Origin: Scatosoma sp045656625
Lineage (GTDB): Bacteria; Bacillota; Clostridia; Christensenellales; Borkfalkiaceae
DNA length: 16,750 nucleotides
Direction: 5' to 3'
NCBI GenBank assembly: GCA_045656625.1
Contig: JAZORL010000026.1
Span: 1-16,750, forward strand
The notes under the pieces were generated by a model. It ran no database searches and was not told the DNA's origin. It saw nothing but the letters and a program-made list of their open reading frames with translations. Position 1 is the first letter of the stretch, and each line of letters opens with the position of its first letter. Position numbers and translations under genes: made by a program. Below are positions 1-5,993 of the stretch, in pieces.

Positions 1-38
1 GTAGTACCAAGGTCGATACCAATTACTTTACCTGCCAT
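1..38 (-). CDS. dnaK: Hsp70 chaperone DnaK, N-terminal fragment (gene runs off the window)
   Basis: Only the first twelve codons and part of the thirteenth are inside the window. They read MAGKVIGIDLGT, the phosphate-1 loop (GIDLGTT) that starts the ATPase domain of nearly every DnaK. DnaK is the ATP-driven cytosolic chaperone that works with GrpE and DnaJ. The start is supported by an AAGGAG ribosome binding site at 48-53, nine bases upstream. grpE lies upstream on the same strand (1355-1888), separated from dnaK by an SDR gene. No CIRCE operator is visible in front of dnaK or grpE. The upstream leader is corrupted in this assembly by an adaptor insertion at 89-172 (see that entry). The true leader is 39-88 joined directly to 256 onwards. 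It carries a small GCCGC/GCGGC hairpin (56-73) just before the ribosome binding site. Confidence 0.95.
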   Translation of the reverse strand, partial: MAGKVIGIDLGT

Positions 39-88
39 AATTTCTTTCTCCTTTTGCCGCCTACTTTTGCGGCGCTGTTTTTTATTTA
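5..88. repeat. Direct repeat, copy A: dnaK leader and first codons (the genuine copy)
   Basis: Positions 5-88 recur at 172-255 with one mismatch (t13 against c180). This copy continues into real dnaK coding sequence and has GAC (Asp) in the GIDLGTT motif, so it is the true dnaK end. The offset of 167 bp equals 83 bp of genomic sequence plus the 84-bp adaptor block. Confidence 0.9.
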
Positions 89-172
89 AAGTCGGAGGCC
101 AAGCGGTCTTAGGAAGACAACTCTAGGTTGCAACTCCTTGGCTCACAGAACGACATGGCTACGATCCGACTT
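89..172. other. Sequencing-library adaptor contamination (MGI/BGISEQ adaptor pair with barcode)
   Basis: This 84-bp block is not genomic. Positions 89-120 (32 nt, starting AAGTCGGAGGCCAAGCGG) match one MGI/BGISEQ library adaptor. Positions 131-172 (42 nt) are the reverse complement of the partner adaptor, which begins AAGTCGGATCGTAGCC. Positions 121-130 (ctctaggttg) have the place and length of a 10-nt sample barcode. The match to the adaptors is from memory but covers both sequences at full length and in the correct relative orientation. The block is flanked by two copies of the dnaK leader, as expected when a short-insert nanoball unit enters an assembly. It should be masked. Confidence 0.96.
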
Positions 173-255
173 ACCAAGGCCGATACCAATTACTTTACCT
201 GCCATAATTTCTTTCTCCTTTTGCCGCCTACTTTTGCGGCGCTGTTTTTTATTTA
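172..255. repeat. Direct repeat, copy B: artefactual duplicate of the dnaK start and leader
   Basis: This is a second copy of 5-88. Read on the minus strand from 205 it starts MAGKVIGIGLG and then runs into adaptor sequence, stopping at a TGA at 143-145. A gene caller could report this as a 20-residue peptide or a truncated dnaK. The Asp to Gly change in the nucleotide-binding loop sits seven bases from the adaptor junction and is best read as a sequencing error. The bases from 206 to 255 and onward are genuine leader sequence; the duplication itself is not. Confidence 0.9.
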
Positions 256-349
256 CACTTATATCTAACCAAACTTTTCGCCCCTTAAACAGCTTTTTTT
301 GAAAATTTTATAAAAATAATTTCTTGCTATTCTTTTTCTTGTTGGATCA

Positions 350-379
350 TTGATTTTTTCATAAAATCCATGCTACAAT
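350..379 (+). promoter_or_regulatory. Possible sigma-A promoter on the plus strand between dnaK and the SDR gene
   Basis: TTGATT (350-355), an 18-bp spacer and TACAAT (374-379), with an extended TG at 371-372. Transcription would start near 386 and meet the strong plus-strand terminator at 406-441, giving an RNA of roughly 60 nt. The region is AT-rich, so a chance match is quite possible. Confidence 0.35.
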
Positions 380-405
380 ATCCCTATGAATAAATTTGAT
401 AAAAT

Positions 406-441
406 AAATCGGCTTGGCGAAAATTCGCCAAGCCGATTTTT
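406..441. terminator. Strong intrinsic terminator hairpin (end of the SDR gene; also functional-looking on the plus strand)
   Basis: A perfect 16-bp inverted repeat (406-421 pairs with 424-439) with a 2-nt gap, rich in GGCTTGGCG. It lies just past the SDR stop codon. On the minus strand the trailing tract is TTTATTTTAT. On the plus strand it is a stronger TTTTTCTTTTTT, so it can stop transcription from either side. It insulates the SDR gene from dnaK. Confidence 0.85.
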
Positions 442-457
442 CTTTTTTCCAAATCTA

Positions 458-1219
458 TTACGGTCTTAAACCGCTGCCGCCTTGCAAGGTGATCGTTTCA
501 CCCGTCACGTATTTCGCCAAATCCGAGCAAAGGAATACGCACATACCGCCGATGTCTTCTTCGGGGTCGGCAAATCTACCCATCGGTACGGCTTTAATCG
601 TTTGTTCATAGCGGTCGGGATATTCTTCCTTGAATTTCTTCAAGCCTTCCGTCATCGCCAAAGGACAAATCACGTTCACGCGCACACCGTCAGGACCCCA
701 TTCCGTCGCCGCTACACGGGAAAGCCCACGAATCCCTTCCTTCGCCGCCGCATAGGACGATTGCGCTACACGGCCGAACAAGCCTGCGCCGCTTGCAAAA
801 TTGACAACGCAACCCTTCGTTTGTTTCAAGTACGGATATGCCTTTTGCATATAGAAGAAGGTCGCATAAACGCCCGAATAAATCGCAAGGTCAAGGTCTT
901 CCTTCGTATGGTCAACGAGCATTTTCCCCGAAGCGGAAGCCTGCGCGTTATTTACCACCGCATCGATACGGCCGAATTTTTCCACCGTCTTGTCGATTAC
1001 GTTTTGGATCGCCGCCTCGTCCGCACCGTCCGCCGCCACGCAAAGCACTTCACAGCCGTGCGCCGCTTCCAATTTTTCCTTCGCCGCCAAAAGCGTCGAT
1101 TCCGTTCTGCCCGTAATCACGAGCTTTGCGCCCGCCTTTGCAAACGCCGTCGAAAGTCCAAAACCGATACCTCTGCCGCCGCCCGTAATGATTACCACTT
1201 TATCTTTCAAACTAATCAT
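458..1219 (-). CDS. Short-chain dehydrogenase/reductase (SDR) family oxidoreductase, FabG-like
   Basis: A 253-residue classical SDR, full length for the family. It has the Rossmann motif TGGGRGIG at about 12-19, NNAQ at 90-93 (usually NNAG), the catalytic Ser143, and Tyr156 with Lys160 in SYAAAK. Such enzymes move hydride between NAD(P)H and an alcohol/ketone pair in the cytosol. Arg38 after the second strand, with no acidic residue there, suggests NADPH (inference). The Asn of the usual catalytic tetrad is not seen: that stretch reads LAIYSGVY, so proton relay may differ. The substrate cannot be told. The gene has a consensus promoter, an AGGAGTG ribosome binding site and its own terminator, so it is monocistronic although it sits between grpE and dnaK. 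FabG itself is less likely, because no fatty-acid synthesis genes are nearby. Confidence 0.9.
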   Translation of the reverse strand: MISLKDKVVIITGGGRGIGFGLSTAFAKAGAKLVITGRTESTLLAAKEKLEAAHGCEVLCVAADGADEAAIQNVIDKTVEKFGRIDAVVNNAQASASGKMLVDHTKEDLDLAIYSGVYATFFYMQKAYPYLKQTKGCVVNFASGAGLFGRVAQSSYAAAKEGIRGLSRVAATEWGPDGVRVNVICPLAMTEGLKKFKEEYPDRYEQTIKAVPMGRFADPEEDIGGMCVFLCSDLAKYVTGETITLQGGSGLRP

Positions 1220-1263
1220 ATTTTTTCACTCCTATTTTCGACGGTTGCCCGTCTTTTTTCTAT

Positions 1264-1292
1264 ATTATATACGAATTTTTTTCACTTGTCAA
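1264..1292 (-). promoter_or_regulatory. Consensus sigma-A promoter of the SDR gene
   Basis: On the minus strand, TTGACA (1287-1292), 17 bp, TATAAT (1264-1269): a perfect match to the sigma-A consensus. The SDR start codon lies about 45 bp downstream, with AGGAGTG before it. Confidence 0.9.
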
Positions 1293-1311
1293 GACTCAAT
1301 CTCAAAAAAAT

Positions 1312-1341
1312 AGAAAAAGACCCGAAAGTTTTTTTCGAGCC
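1312..1341 (-). terminator. Intrinsic terminator after grpE
   Basis: On the minus strand GGCTCGAAA (1341-1333) pairs with TTTCGGGTC (1327-1319) using two G-U pairs, followed by TTTTTCTATTTTTTT. It begins 13 bp past the grpE stop codon and separates grpE from the SDR promoter. Confidence 0.75.
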
Positions 1342-1354
1342 TTGTTTATTTTAA

Positions 1355-1888
1355 TTATTGCGTGACGATTACTTGCGCATAGCGAAGGACTTTTTCACCC
1401 TTTTTATAGCCTTTTACGTACACTTGCTTGACAATACCGCTCTCTTCGCCGTCTGCGGCAGGCATTGCCATAATCGCTTCCATGGTGTTTGCATCAAAGG
1501 CTTGACCAATCGGGTCGATTTCTTCCACGCCTTCCCCTTCAAGGACTTTTTTATACGATTTCAAAATCATATCCAAGCCCTGCTTGGTGTTCTCGTCCGA
1601 GCAAGCGCTCATCGCGCGCTCCAAGTTATCCCCGACAGGGAAGAGGGACGCGATTACGTCGTTTCTACCCTCTTGGTATCTCTGCGCCGATTGATTTTGC
1701 GTGCGGCGGCGATAATTTTCATATTCCGCAGTCACCGCATACCATTTGCGCTTATTTTCTTCCGCTTCGGCAAGTGCCATTTCCAGCTCTTCCTGCTTTT
1801 TATTGCACTTTTTCTTGGCGGTTTTTTCTTCCTTTTTCGTTTCTTGCGTTTCTTCGCAAACGTTTTCTACTTTTTCTTCGTTTTCCAT
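1355..1888 (-). CDS. grpE: Nucleotide exchange factor GrpE
   Basis: A 177-residue protein with GrpE architecture. It starts with a highly charged Glu/Lys-rich tail (1-32), followed by a long coiled coil holding EYENYRRR at about 55-62 and SLFPVGDNLERA at about 81-92. The C-terminal beta domain follows, with GQAFDANTMEAI and the ending KGYKKGEKVLRYAQVIV. GrpE is a homodimer that releases ADP from DnaK in the cytosol. A weak GAGAGG site lies nine bases before the ATG. It follows yhbY by 70 bp with no clear terminator between, so it may be read as obg-yhbY-grpE. In many Firmicutes the order is hrcA-grpE-dnaK-dnaJ; here hrcA is not in front and an unrelated SDR gene splits grpE from dnaK. No CIRCE element is seen, so heat regulation is unclear. 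Confidence 0.96.
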   Translation of the reverse strand: MENEEKVENVCEETQETKKEEKTAKKKCNKKQEELEMALAEAEENKRKWYAVTAEYENYRRRTQNQSAQRYQEGRNDVIASLFPVGDNLERAMSACSDENTKQGLDMILKSYKKVLEGEGVEEIDPIGQAFDANTMEAIMAMPAADGEESGIVKQVYVKGYKKGEKVLRYAQVIVTQ

Positions 1889-1958
1889 TTTTCACAACCT
1901 CTCACTTCGTTTTCGTTTTATTTATAACGCAAAACCAAGCTTCTTAAACACTTTTTTC

Positions 1959-2270
1959 TTAAACTTCCAAATGCGCAAACTTTTCACGGCTGGAATAGCG
2001 GTAAAAAACCGCTTTTCTACCGATAACGGTCACGCAAACCGCGCCCAAGAGCTCGGCAACGTTTTCCGCAATCGCACGAGGAGTGTCTTCCGCGTTGTCT
2101 AAAACGGTCACTTTGACAAGCTCTTTCGCTTCCAAGGCGTCGGAAATGGTTTTCAAAAGGTTGTCCGTAATCCCGCCCTTACCAATTTGGGTAATCGGGG
2201 AAAGGGTGGATGCCAACGAGCGGAGTTTGCTGCGTTGTTTACTGGTAATATTTTCGTTCGTAATAATCAT
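1959..2270 (-). CDS. yhbY: YhbY-family CRM-domain RNA-binding protein
   Basis: A 103-residue single CRM domain, the usual size for the family. It shows TSKQRSKLRSLA (about 9-20), the GKGG loop (32-35) that contacts RNA, and the strand VTVIGRKAVFYRYS near the C-terminus. Known members bind ribosomal RNA and associate with large-subunit precursors in the cytosol. The start has AAGGA upstream. It sits 147 bp after obg, another GTP-dependent large-subunit assembly factor, and this pairing supports a ribosome-assembly role. I see no convincing gene or terminator in the 147-bp gap between them. Confidence 0.92.
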   Translation of the reverse strand: MIITNENITSKQRSKLRSLASTLSPITQIGKGGITDNLLKTISDALEAKELVKVTVLDNAEDTPRAIAENVAELLGAVCVTVIGRKAVFYRYSSREKFAHLEV

Positions 2271-2417
2271 ACTTGTTGTTTCCTTGAAAAATTAAATGTA
2301 ATTTTTATAAAGCCTGCCCAAAGATTCTTCTTAAAATCCGATACCCCGAAGCAAAAAAAGGACTATCTTGAAAAACGTATGGAAAGACACTAAAGTTTGC
2401 CCGCCGGGGCCCTCGGC

Positions 2418-3698
2418 TTAAGGGATGAAATCGAATTCTACGTCGCCGATAGAAACCGTATCCCCTTCTTGACAACCCATCTTCGTGAGCGATTTGATTA
2501 CGCCGCGAAGACGAAGGATTTTTTGGAAATACATCATGGAGTCGGGGTTGTTCAAAACGACGTTGCGGCAAAGCATGTCCACCAAGCCGCCGACAACTAC
2601 GTACACGCCGTCTTCGTCCTTGAAAATCTCGAAATTCAAATCGTCGTTTGCCTTGTACTCGAATTCCTCTTCGACAGGTACGGGTTCTACGGGAGGCAAC
2701 GTATTGAGCACCTCAAAAATCCCTTCGATAAGCTCCCTCGTGCCTTCGCCCGTAAGCGCAGTAATCGGGAAAATCTTATATTTTCTGCCGTACTTTTTCT
2801 TAAACGCTTTCAAATTCTCTTCCGCGCCGTACACGTCGCACTTGTTGCAAACGATAATTTGCGGACGAGAAGCGAGTTCTTCGCTAAACTCTTTGAGTTC
2901 GGCGTTGATTTTTTGGAAATCCTCGATCGGATTGCGTTCTTCGCAACCGGAAATATCCACCACGTGGCAAAGCATACGCGTACGCTCGATATGGCGCAAG
3001 AAATCGTGGCCCAAACCTGCCCCCTGCGCCGCTCCTTCAATAAGGCCGGGAATGTCCGCCGCCACGAAGGATTTTTCGTAATAACGCACCACGCCAAGAT
3101 TGGGGGAAAGGGGCGTGAAATGGTAGTTTGCAATCTTCGGTCTTGCAGAGGAAATCTTGGAAAGAAGGGTACTCTTCCCTACGTTCGGGAAACCGACGAA
3201 ACCAACGTCCGCAATCACTTTCATTTCCAAAATAACGGTGTGCTGTTTCACCTTTTCGCCCTTTTGCGAGAAGTTGGGCGCGTGCCGTCTTGCCGTCGTA
3301 AAGCGCACGTTCCCCTTGCCGCCATTGCCGCCGCGCGCAACGAGAATTTCCTGCCCGTCCTCAAAAACGTCGCAAATCAGCCTACCCGTTTCTTCATCAC
3401 GGACCAGCGTCCCCAAAGGCACTTTGATATATAAATTTTTTCCGCTTTTACCAAAGCATTTGTTCGTACCGCCCACTTCGCCGTTTTCAGCAAAATAACG
3501 GGATTGGAAACGGAAGGGGAACAAGTCGTTCATGTCCTTATCGCCGACGAAATATACGTCGCCGCCCTTACCGCCGTCGCCGCCGTCCGGTCCGCAAGCA
3601 GGCTTACCCTTGAACGCCTTAAAGGAGTTCATACCGTCGCCGCCGTCCCCAGCTCTTATGAGTATTTTCACTTTATCGGTAAATTCACCCGTAGCCAT
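2418..3698 (-). CDS. obg: Obg family GTPase (ribosome assembly, stress control)
   Basis: A 426-residue protein with all three Obg domains. The N-terminal glycine-rich Obg fold covers about 1-158 (GDGGDGMNSF, GPDGGDGGKGG, RGGNGGKGN). The GTPase domain covers about 159-335: P-loop GFPNVGKS (169-176), switch I YHFTPLSPNLG (192-202), DIPG (215-218) and NKCD (285-288). The OCT domain covers about 340-426. Two small departures from the usual consensus are FTP for FTT in switch I and ITAL in place of an S-A motif for G5; both look tolerable. Obg proteins bind the 50S subunit and respond to GTP and ppGpp. The gene has its own promoter (3730-3758) and is followed by yhbY. The GTAGGAG ribosome binding site supports the MATGEFTDKV start. 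Confidence 0.97.
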   Translation of the reverse strand: MATGEFTDKVKILIRAGDGGDGMNSFKAFKGKPACGPDGGDGGKGGDVYFVGDKDMNDLFPFRFQSRYFAENGEVGGTNKCFGKSGKNLYIKVPLGTLVRDEETGRLICDVFEDGQEILVARGGNGGKGNVRFTTARRHAPNFSQKGEKVKQHTVILEMKVIADVGFVGFPNVGKSTLLSKISSARPKIANYHFTPLSPNLGVVRYYEKSFVAADIPGLIEGAAQGAGLGHDFLRHIERTRMLCHVVDISGCEERNPIEDFQKINAELKEFSEELASRPQIIVCNKCDVYGAEENLKAFKKKYGRKYKIFPITALTGEGTRELIEGIFEVLNTLPPVEPVPVEEEFEYKANDDLNFEIFKDEDGVYVVVGGLVDMLCRNVVLNNPDSMMYFQKILRLRGVIKSLTKMGCQEGDTVSIGDVEFDFIP

Positions 3699-3729
3699 AA
3701 TTCTCTTTTCTCCTACTTAATTCCCGTAT

Positions 3730-3758
3730 AGTATACCAAAAAAACAAATAAAAATCAA
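3730..3758 (-). promoter_or_regulatory. Sigma-A promoter of obg
   Basis: On the minus strand, TTGATT (3753-3758), 17 bp, TATACT (3730-3735). The obg start codon is about 32 bp downstream. It is divergent from the plus-strand promoter at 3819-3847. Confidence 0.8.
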
Positions 3759-3818
3759 TGAATTATGTGAGTGATATGTAAAATTTTCGTTAAGCTTTTC
3801 CCTTTCTTTCGTTTTCGG

Positions 3819-3847
3819 TTGACTTTCCTATCATAAAATGATACAAT
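3819..3847 (+). promoter_or_regulatory. Sigma-A promoter of the plus-strand membrane protein gene, with an overlapping inverted repeat
   Basis: TTGACT (3819-3824), 17 bp, TACAAT (3842-3847). An inverted repeat ATACAA (3841-3846), 6 bp, TTGTAT (3853-3858) covers the -10 element and the likely start site, as an operator would. Whether a protein binds it is unknown. Confidence 0.8.
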
Positions 3848-3889
3848 AAAACTTGTATTGGTAAACAAAACGGATAAAGGAGTTTCACT

Positions 3890-4750
3890 ATGAAACTTAA
3901 AACGATGAAAAAAGCAGACGTTTTCCGCCTCGCACTCCTTTGCTGTGCGCTTGCTTTTTGCTTGGTCACAGGCGTCTTGGGCTTGATTAAAGGGAATACC
4001 AACAACGCGTTCATGAGTTTGCTTTCCGTGCTCTACGTGTTCATTCCCACGATTGCGGAAAAGCTCTTCAAATTCCGTATTCAAAACTCTTTGTACGTGT
4101 TCATTTTGCTTTATACCATTTGTCCCTTGCTCGGCTATGCGTATAATTTTTACCATCTCGTGCATTGGTGGGACGATATTTTGCACGGCTTTGCAGGGGT
4201 TATCTTTGCTATGCTCGGCGCATACCTTCCCTACGTTTTAAGTAAGAAAAAACGTTGCAGCGTTGCCCTTTGCGCCTTCTGCGCGTTCTTCTTCTCAATT
4301 GCCATTTCGGGGCTTTGGGAGCTTTGGGAATTCACGAGCGACTCCTTATTCCACACCGATATGCAAAAGGATACGATTCTTTACGACCTGCCCCCGTCTT
4401 ACGTAATTAGTGAAGCCTTGGGCGGCGGCGTGGGTGAATTAAAGCCTGTGGACGACGTACAAATTCTCGTCAACGGCACAACCCTTGGCTACTACGTAGA
4501 CCTTGGCTTGATCGACTCGATGAAAGACATTTTGGTGGAAACGGCAGGCGCGGCGATTTATACGCTTATTTACGTCATCGTGCGTGGCAAATATTTCGTA
4601 TTTGTGCCTTCCAAAAAAGAACCTGCGTTGGTTTTGGATACGACTCCCCTTTCCAACGAGGAAGAATCCGACGACGAGGATCTGGACGAAGCGGCATTTT
4701 CCGAAAGCCTTGACGAAGAAGACATAGAATCCAACGATATGAAAGACTAA
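3890..4750 (+). CDS. Six-helix integral membrane protein, DUF2238/YjdF-like, with acidic C-terminal tail
   Basis: A 286-residue protein, the only gene on the plus strand. Hydrophobic segments lie at about 12-32, 40-57, 66-86, 98-118, 124-146 and 212-232. Conserved-looking polar residues sit at helix edges: HWWDDILHG (92-100), ELWEF (144-148) and DSMKD (209-213). This H..DD..H, E..E and D...D pattern resembles the DUF2238/YjdF group of uncharacterised membrane proteins; I infer that from the motif, not from a search. Between helices 5 and 6 is a 65-residue soluble stretch. The tail from about 255 to 283 is almost all Glu, Asp and Ser. It has AAAGGAG at 3876-3882, its own promoter and a strong terminator, so it is monocistronic. 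The function is unknown. Confidence 0.88.
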   Translation: MKLKTMKKADVFRLALLCCALAFCLVTGVLGLIKGNTNNAFMSLLSVLYVFIPTIAEKLFKFRIQNSLYVFILLYTICPLLGYAYNFYHLVHWWDDILHGFAGVIFAMLGAYLPYVLSKKKRCSVALCAFCAFFFSIAISGLWELWEFTSDSLFHTDMQKDTILYDLPPSYVISEALGGGVGELKPVDDVQILVNGTTLGYYVDLGLIDSMKDILVETAGAAIYTLIYVIVRGKYFVFVPSKKEPALVLDTTPLSNEEESDDEDLDEAAFSESLDEEDIESNDMKD

Positions 4751-4763
4751 AACAAAAGAATCA

Positions 4764-4799
4764 AATCCCCCGAAAGCGGTCGCTTTCGGGGGATTTTTT
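4764..4799. terminator. Bidirectional terminator between convergent genes
   Basis: A perfect 15-bp stem (4764-4778 with 4781-4795) containing CCCCCGAAAGCG, followed on the plus strand by a T-run (4794-4799). It ends the plus-strand membrane protein gene and lies directly against the ddl stop codon, so it probably serves both. Confidence 0.93.
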
Positions 4800-5928
4800 A
4801 TTTACCTTGCCAACGCACCGAGCGCAAAATCCCCGTCGTGACAAGCATTTTTCCACCCCCGCTTTTACGCCGTAATGCGTCCTCTAAAAGATCGGAAAAG
4901 AAATTTTTTGCATCCACGATCCGCTCGCAAAAAAGATAGTAAGCAAGTGAGCCGGGCACAGTGTTCACTTCGCAAAGATAGACGTTTTTGCCGCTAATCA
5001 GAAAATCCATACGCACTACGCCACGCAAATCCATTCGCTTATACACCGTCCGTGTATACGAGCGAATTTTTTCACGCAATTCACCGCTCAATACGCACCT
5101 ACCCTGCCCTTTTTCGTAGTTTGCGTCCCTCTCTCCGTCCCGATTCCGCTTGACGTATTTTTCTTCAAAGGAATAAATTCCATCCCCAAACGCCCGTTCC
5201 GCTTCGGATACGAAAATCTCGCCGTTTAAGGAATAGGCGGCGCAATTCACGTCCTGCTTTTCTTCTAAATATTTCTCAACAATCACGCGATCATCGAGCG
5301 CAAACGCCGCTTCAATCGCCGCTCTTGCCTCCCCCTCGTCTTTCGCTACCGAAATCCCGATAGACGAGCCTAAATGCGAGGGCTTTACTACAACTGGGTA
5401 TTTCAGTCGGCTTTCAATGCTTTTGAGCAAAAATGCACCCCGTTTTTCGTAGTCTTTCTCGTTTACTCGTATGTAATCGACGGTCGGCACGTTCAAAGCA
5501 CGCATAATCAGCTTCGTCGTGTACTTATCCATAAAAACACCCGACGCCGTTAAATCGGGCGAGGCAAGAGGGATATTGTTCCATTCCATCAACGAGGAAA
5601 CGCCGCCCCCTTCCCCAAGTCCACCGTGACAGCAATTTAGCGCAACGTCTACCTTCCCCAGCCGTTTTATTTTGCGTTTTACGCTGTTCAACGCGTACAC
5701 GCTCCCCCCGTCGAAGAAAATTCGCTCAAAAGAGGAATAGCGCCTTTCTTTGAACGTATCCAGGCTAAACATCTTCGGCGAGGTATACGTGCCGCCATCC
5801 GTGTGCATATAAACGGGCAACACAGTATATTTTTCTTTGTCGAGTAAATTCATCACAAAGACGCCCGTCAGTATAGAAATTTCGTTTTCGCAGGACTTCC
5901 CCCCGAAAAACACCGCCACCTTCCGCAT
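4798..5928 (-). CDS. ddl: D-alanine--D-alanine ligase
   Basis: A 376-residue ATP-grasp enzyme that joins two D-alanines in the cytosol for peptidoglycan. The N-terminal motif is VAVFFGGKSCENEISI. HGGLGEGGG replaces the usual HG..GEDG, a mild divergence. The ATP-binding stretch is VVKPSHLGSSIGIS. FEEKY in the omega loop keeps the Lys-Tyr typical of D-Ala-D-Ala rather than D-lactate ligases. RMDFL and CEVNTVPGS are the metal-binding end. I take the ATG at 5928, not the TTG at 5946, because GGAGGTG (5936-5942) lies seven bases before it. That site falls inside a terminator-like hairpin (5934-5968). The gene follows murF, which attaches the dipeptide made here. Confidence 0.95.
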   Translation of the reverse strand: MRKVAVFFGGKSCENEISILTGVFVMNLLDKEKYTVLPVYMHTDGGTYTSPKMFSLDTFKERRYSSFERIFFDGGSVYALNSVKRKIKRLGKVDVALNCCHGGLGEGGGVSSLMEWNNIPLASPDLTASGVFMDKYTTKLIMRALNVPTVDYIRVNEKDYEKRGAFLLKSIESRLKYPVVVKPSHLGSSIGISVAKDEGEARAAIEAAFALDDRVIVEKYLEEKQDVNCAAYSLNGEIFVSEAERAFGDGIYSFEEKYVKRNRDGERDANYEKGQGRCVLSGELREKIRSYTRTVYKRMDLRGVVRMDFLISGKNVYLCEVNTVPGSLAYYLFCERIVDAKNFFSDLLEDALRRKSGGGKMLVTTGILRSVRWQGK

Positions 5929-5968
5929 AAAAAAACACCTCCGCAAAGTTTTTCTTTGCTTTGGTGTT
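5929..5968 (-). promoter_or_regulatory. Terminator-like hairpin holding the ddl ribosome binding site
   Basis: On the minus strand AACACC (5968-5963) pairs with GGTGTT (5939-5934), and GCAAAG (5959-5954) with CTTTGC (5948-5943), around a five-A loop and a 3 x 3 internal loop. A run of seven T follows and leads straight into the ddl ATG. The GGAGGTG ribosome binding site is in the 3' arm, so folding would hide it, and the stem plus U-run could also stop transcription. Confidence 0.6.
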
Positions 5969-5993
5969 TCTTTCGTTTGCCTTCCCTAATCAA

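Noticed and set aside
143..205. A second short dnaK-like reading frame (MAGKVIGIGLG...)
   Set aside because: After eleven codons it runs into library adaptor sequence and stops. It is part of the assembly artefact.
1..255. The spaced direct repeat as a CRISPR-like or mobile-element signature
   Set aside because: Only two copies exist, the repeat is gene leader plus coding start, and the spacer is adaptor.
256..320. A sigma-B-like promoter (GTTTAA, 14 bp, GGTTAG on the minus strand) for dnaK
   Set aside because: The second element matches poorly, and sigma-B is uncommon in the suspected group. I could not assign a convincing dnaK promoter.
1889..1958. CIRCE operator in front of grpE (also sought in 256-457 before dnaK)
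   Set aside because: No TTAGCACTC-N9-GAGTGCTAA pattern or close variant is present.
2271..2417. A possible small gene or terminator between obg and yhbY
   Set aside because: Only a 4-bp GCCG/CGGC stem without a U-run is seen, and no open frame with a ribosome binding site stands out.
2397..3434. Long plus-strand open frame opposite obg, and similar long antisense frames at 482-1354 and 1358-1927
   Set aside because: They lie opposite well-supported genes, have no ribosome binding sites or recognisable motifs, and have the Arg/His/Phe-rich make-up of antisense translations.
5929..5946. TTG start codon six codons upstream for ddl
   Set aside because: It lies before and through the ribosome binding site. 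The ATG at 5928 has ideal spacing and the MRKVAVFFGG start fits the family.
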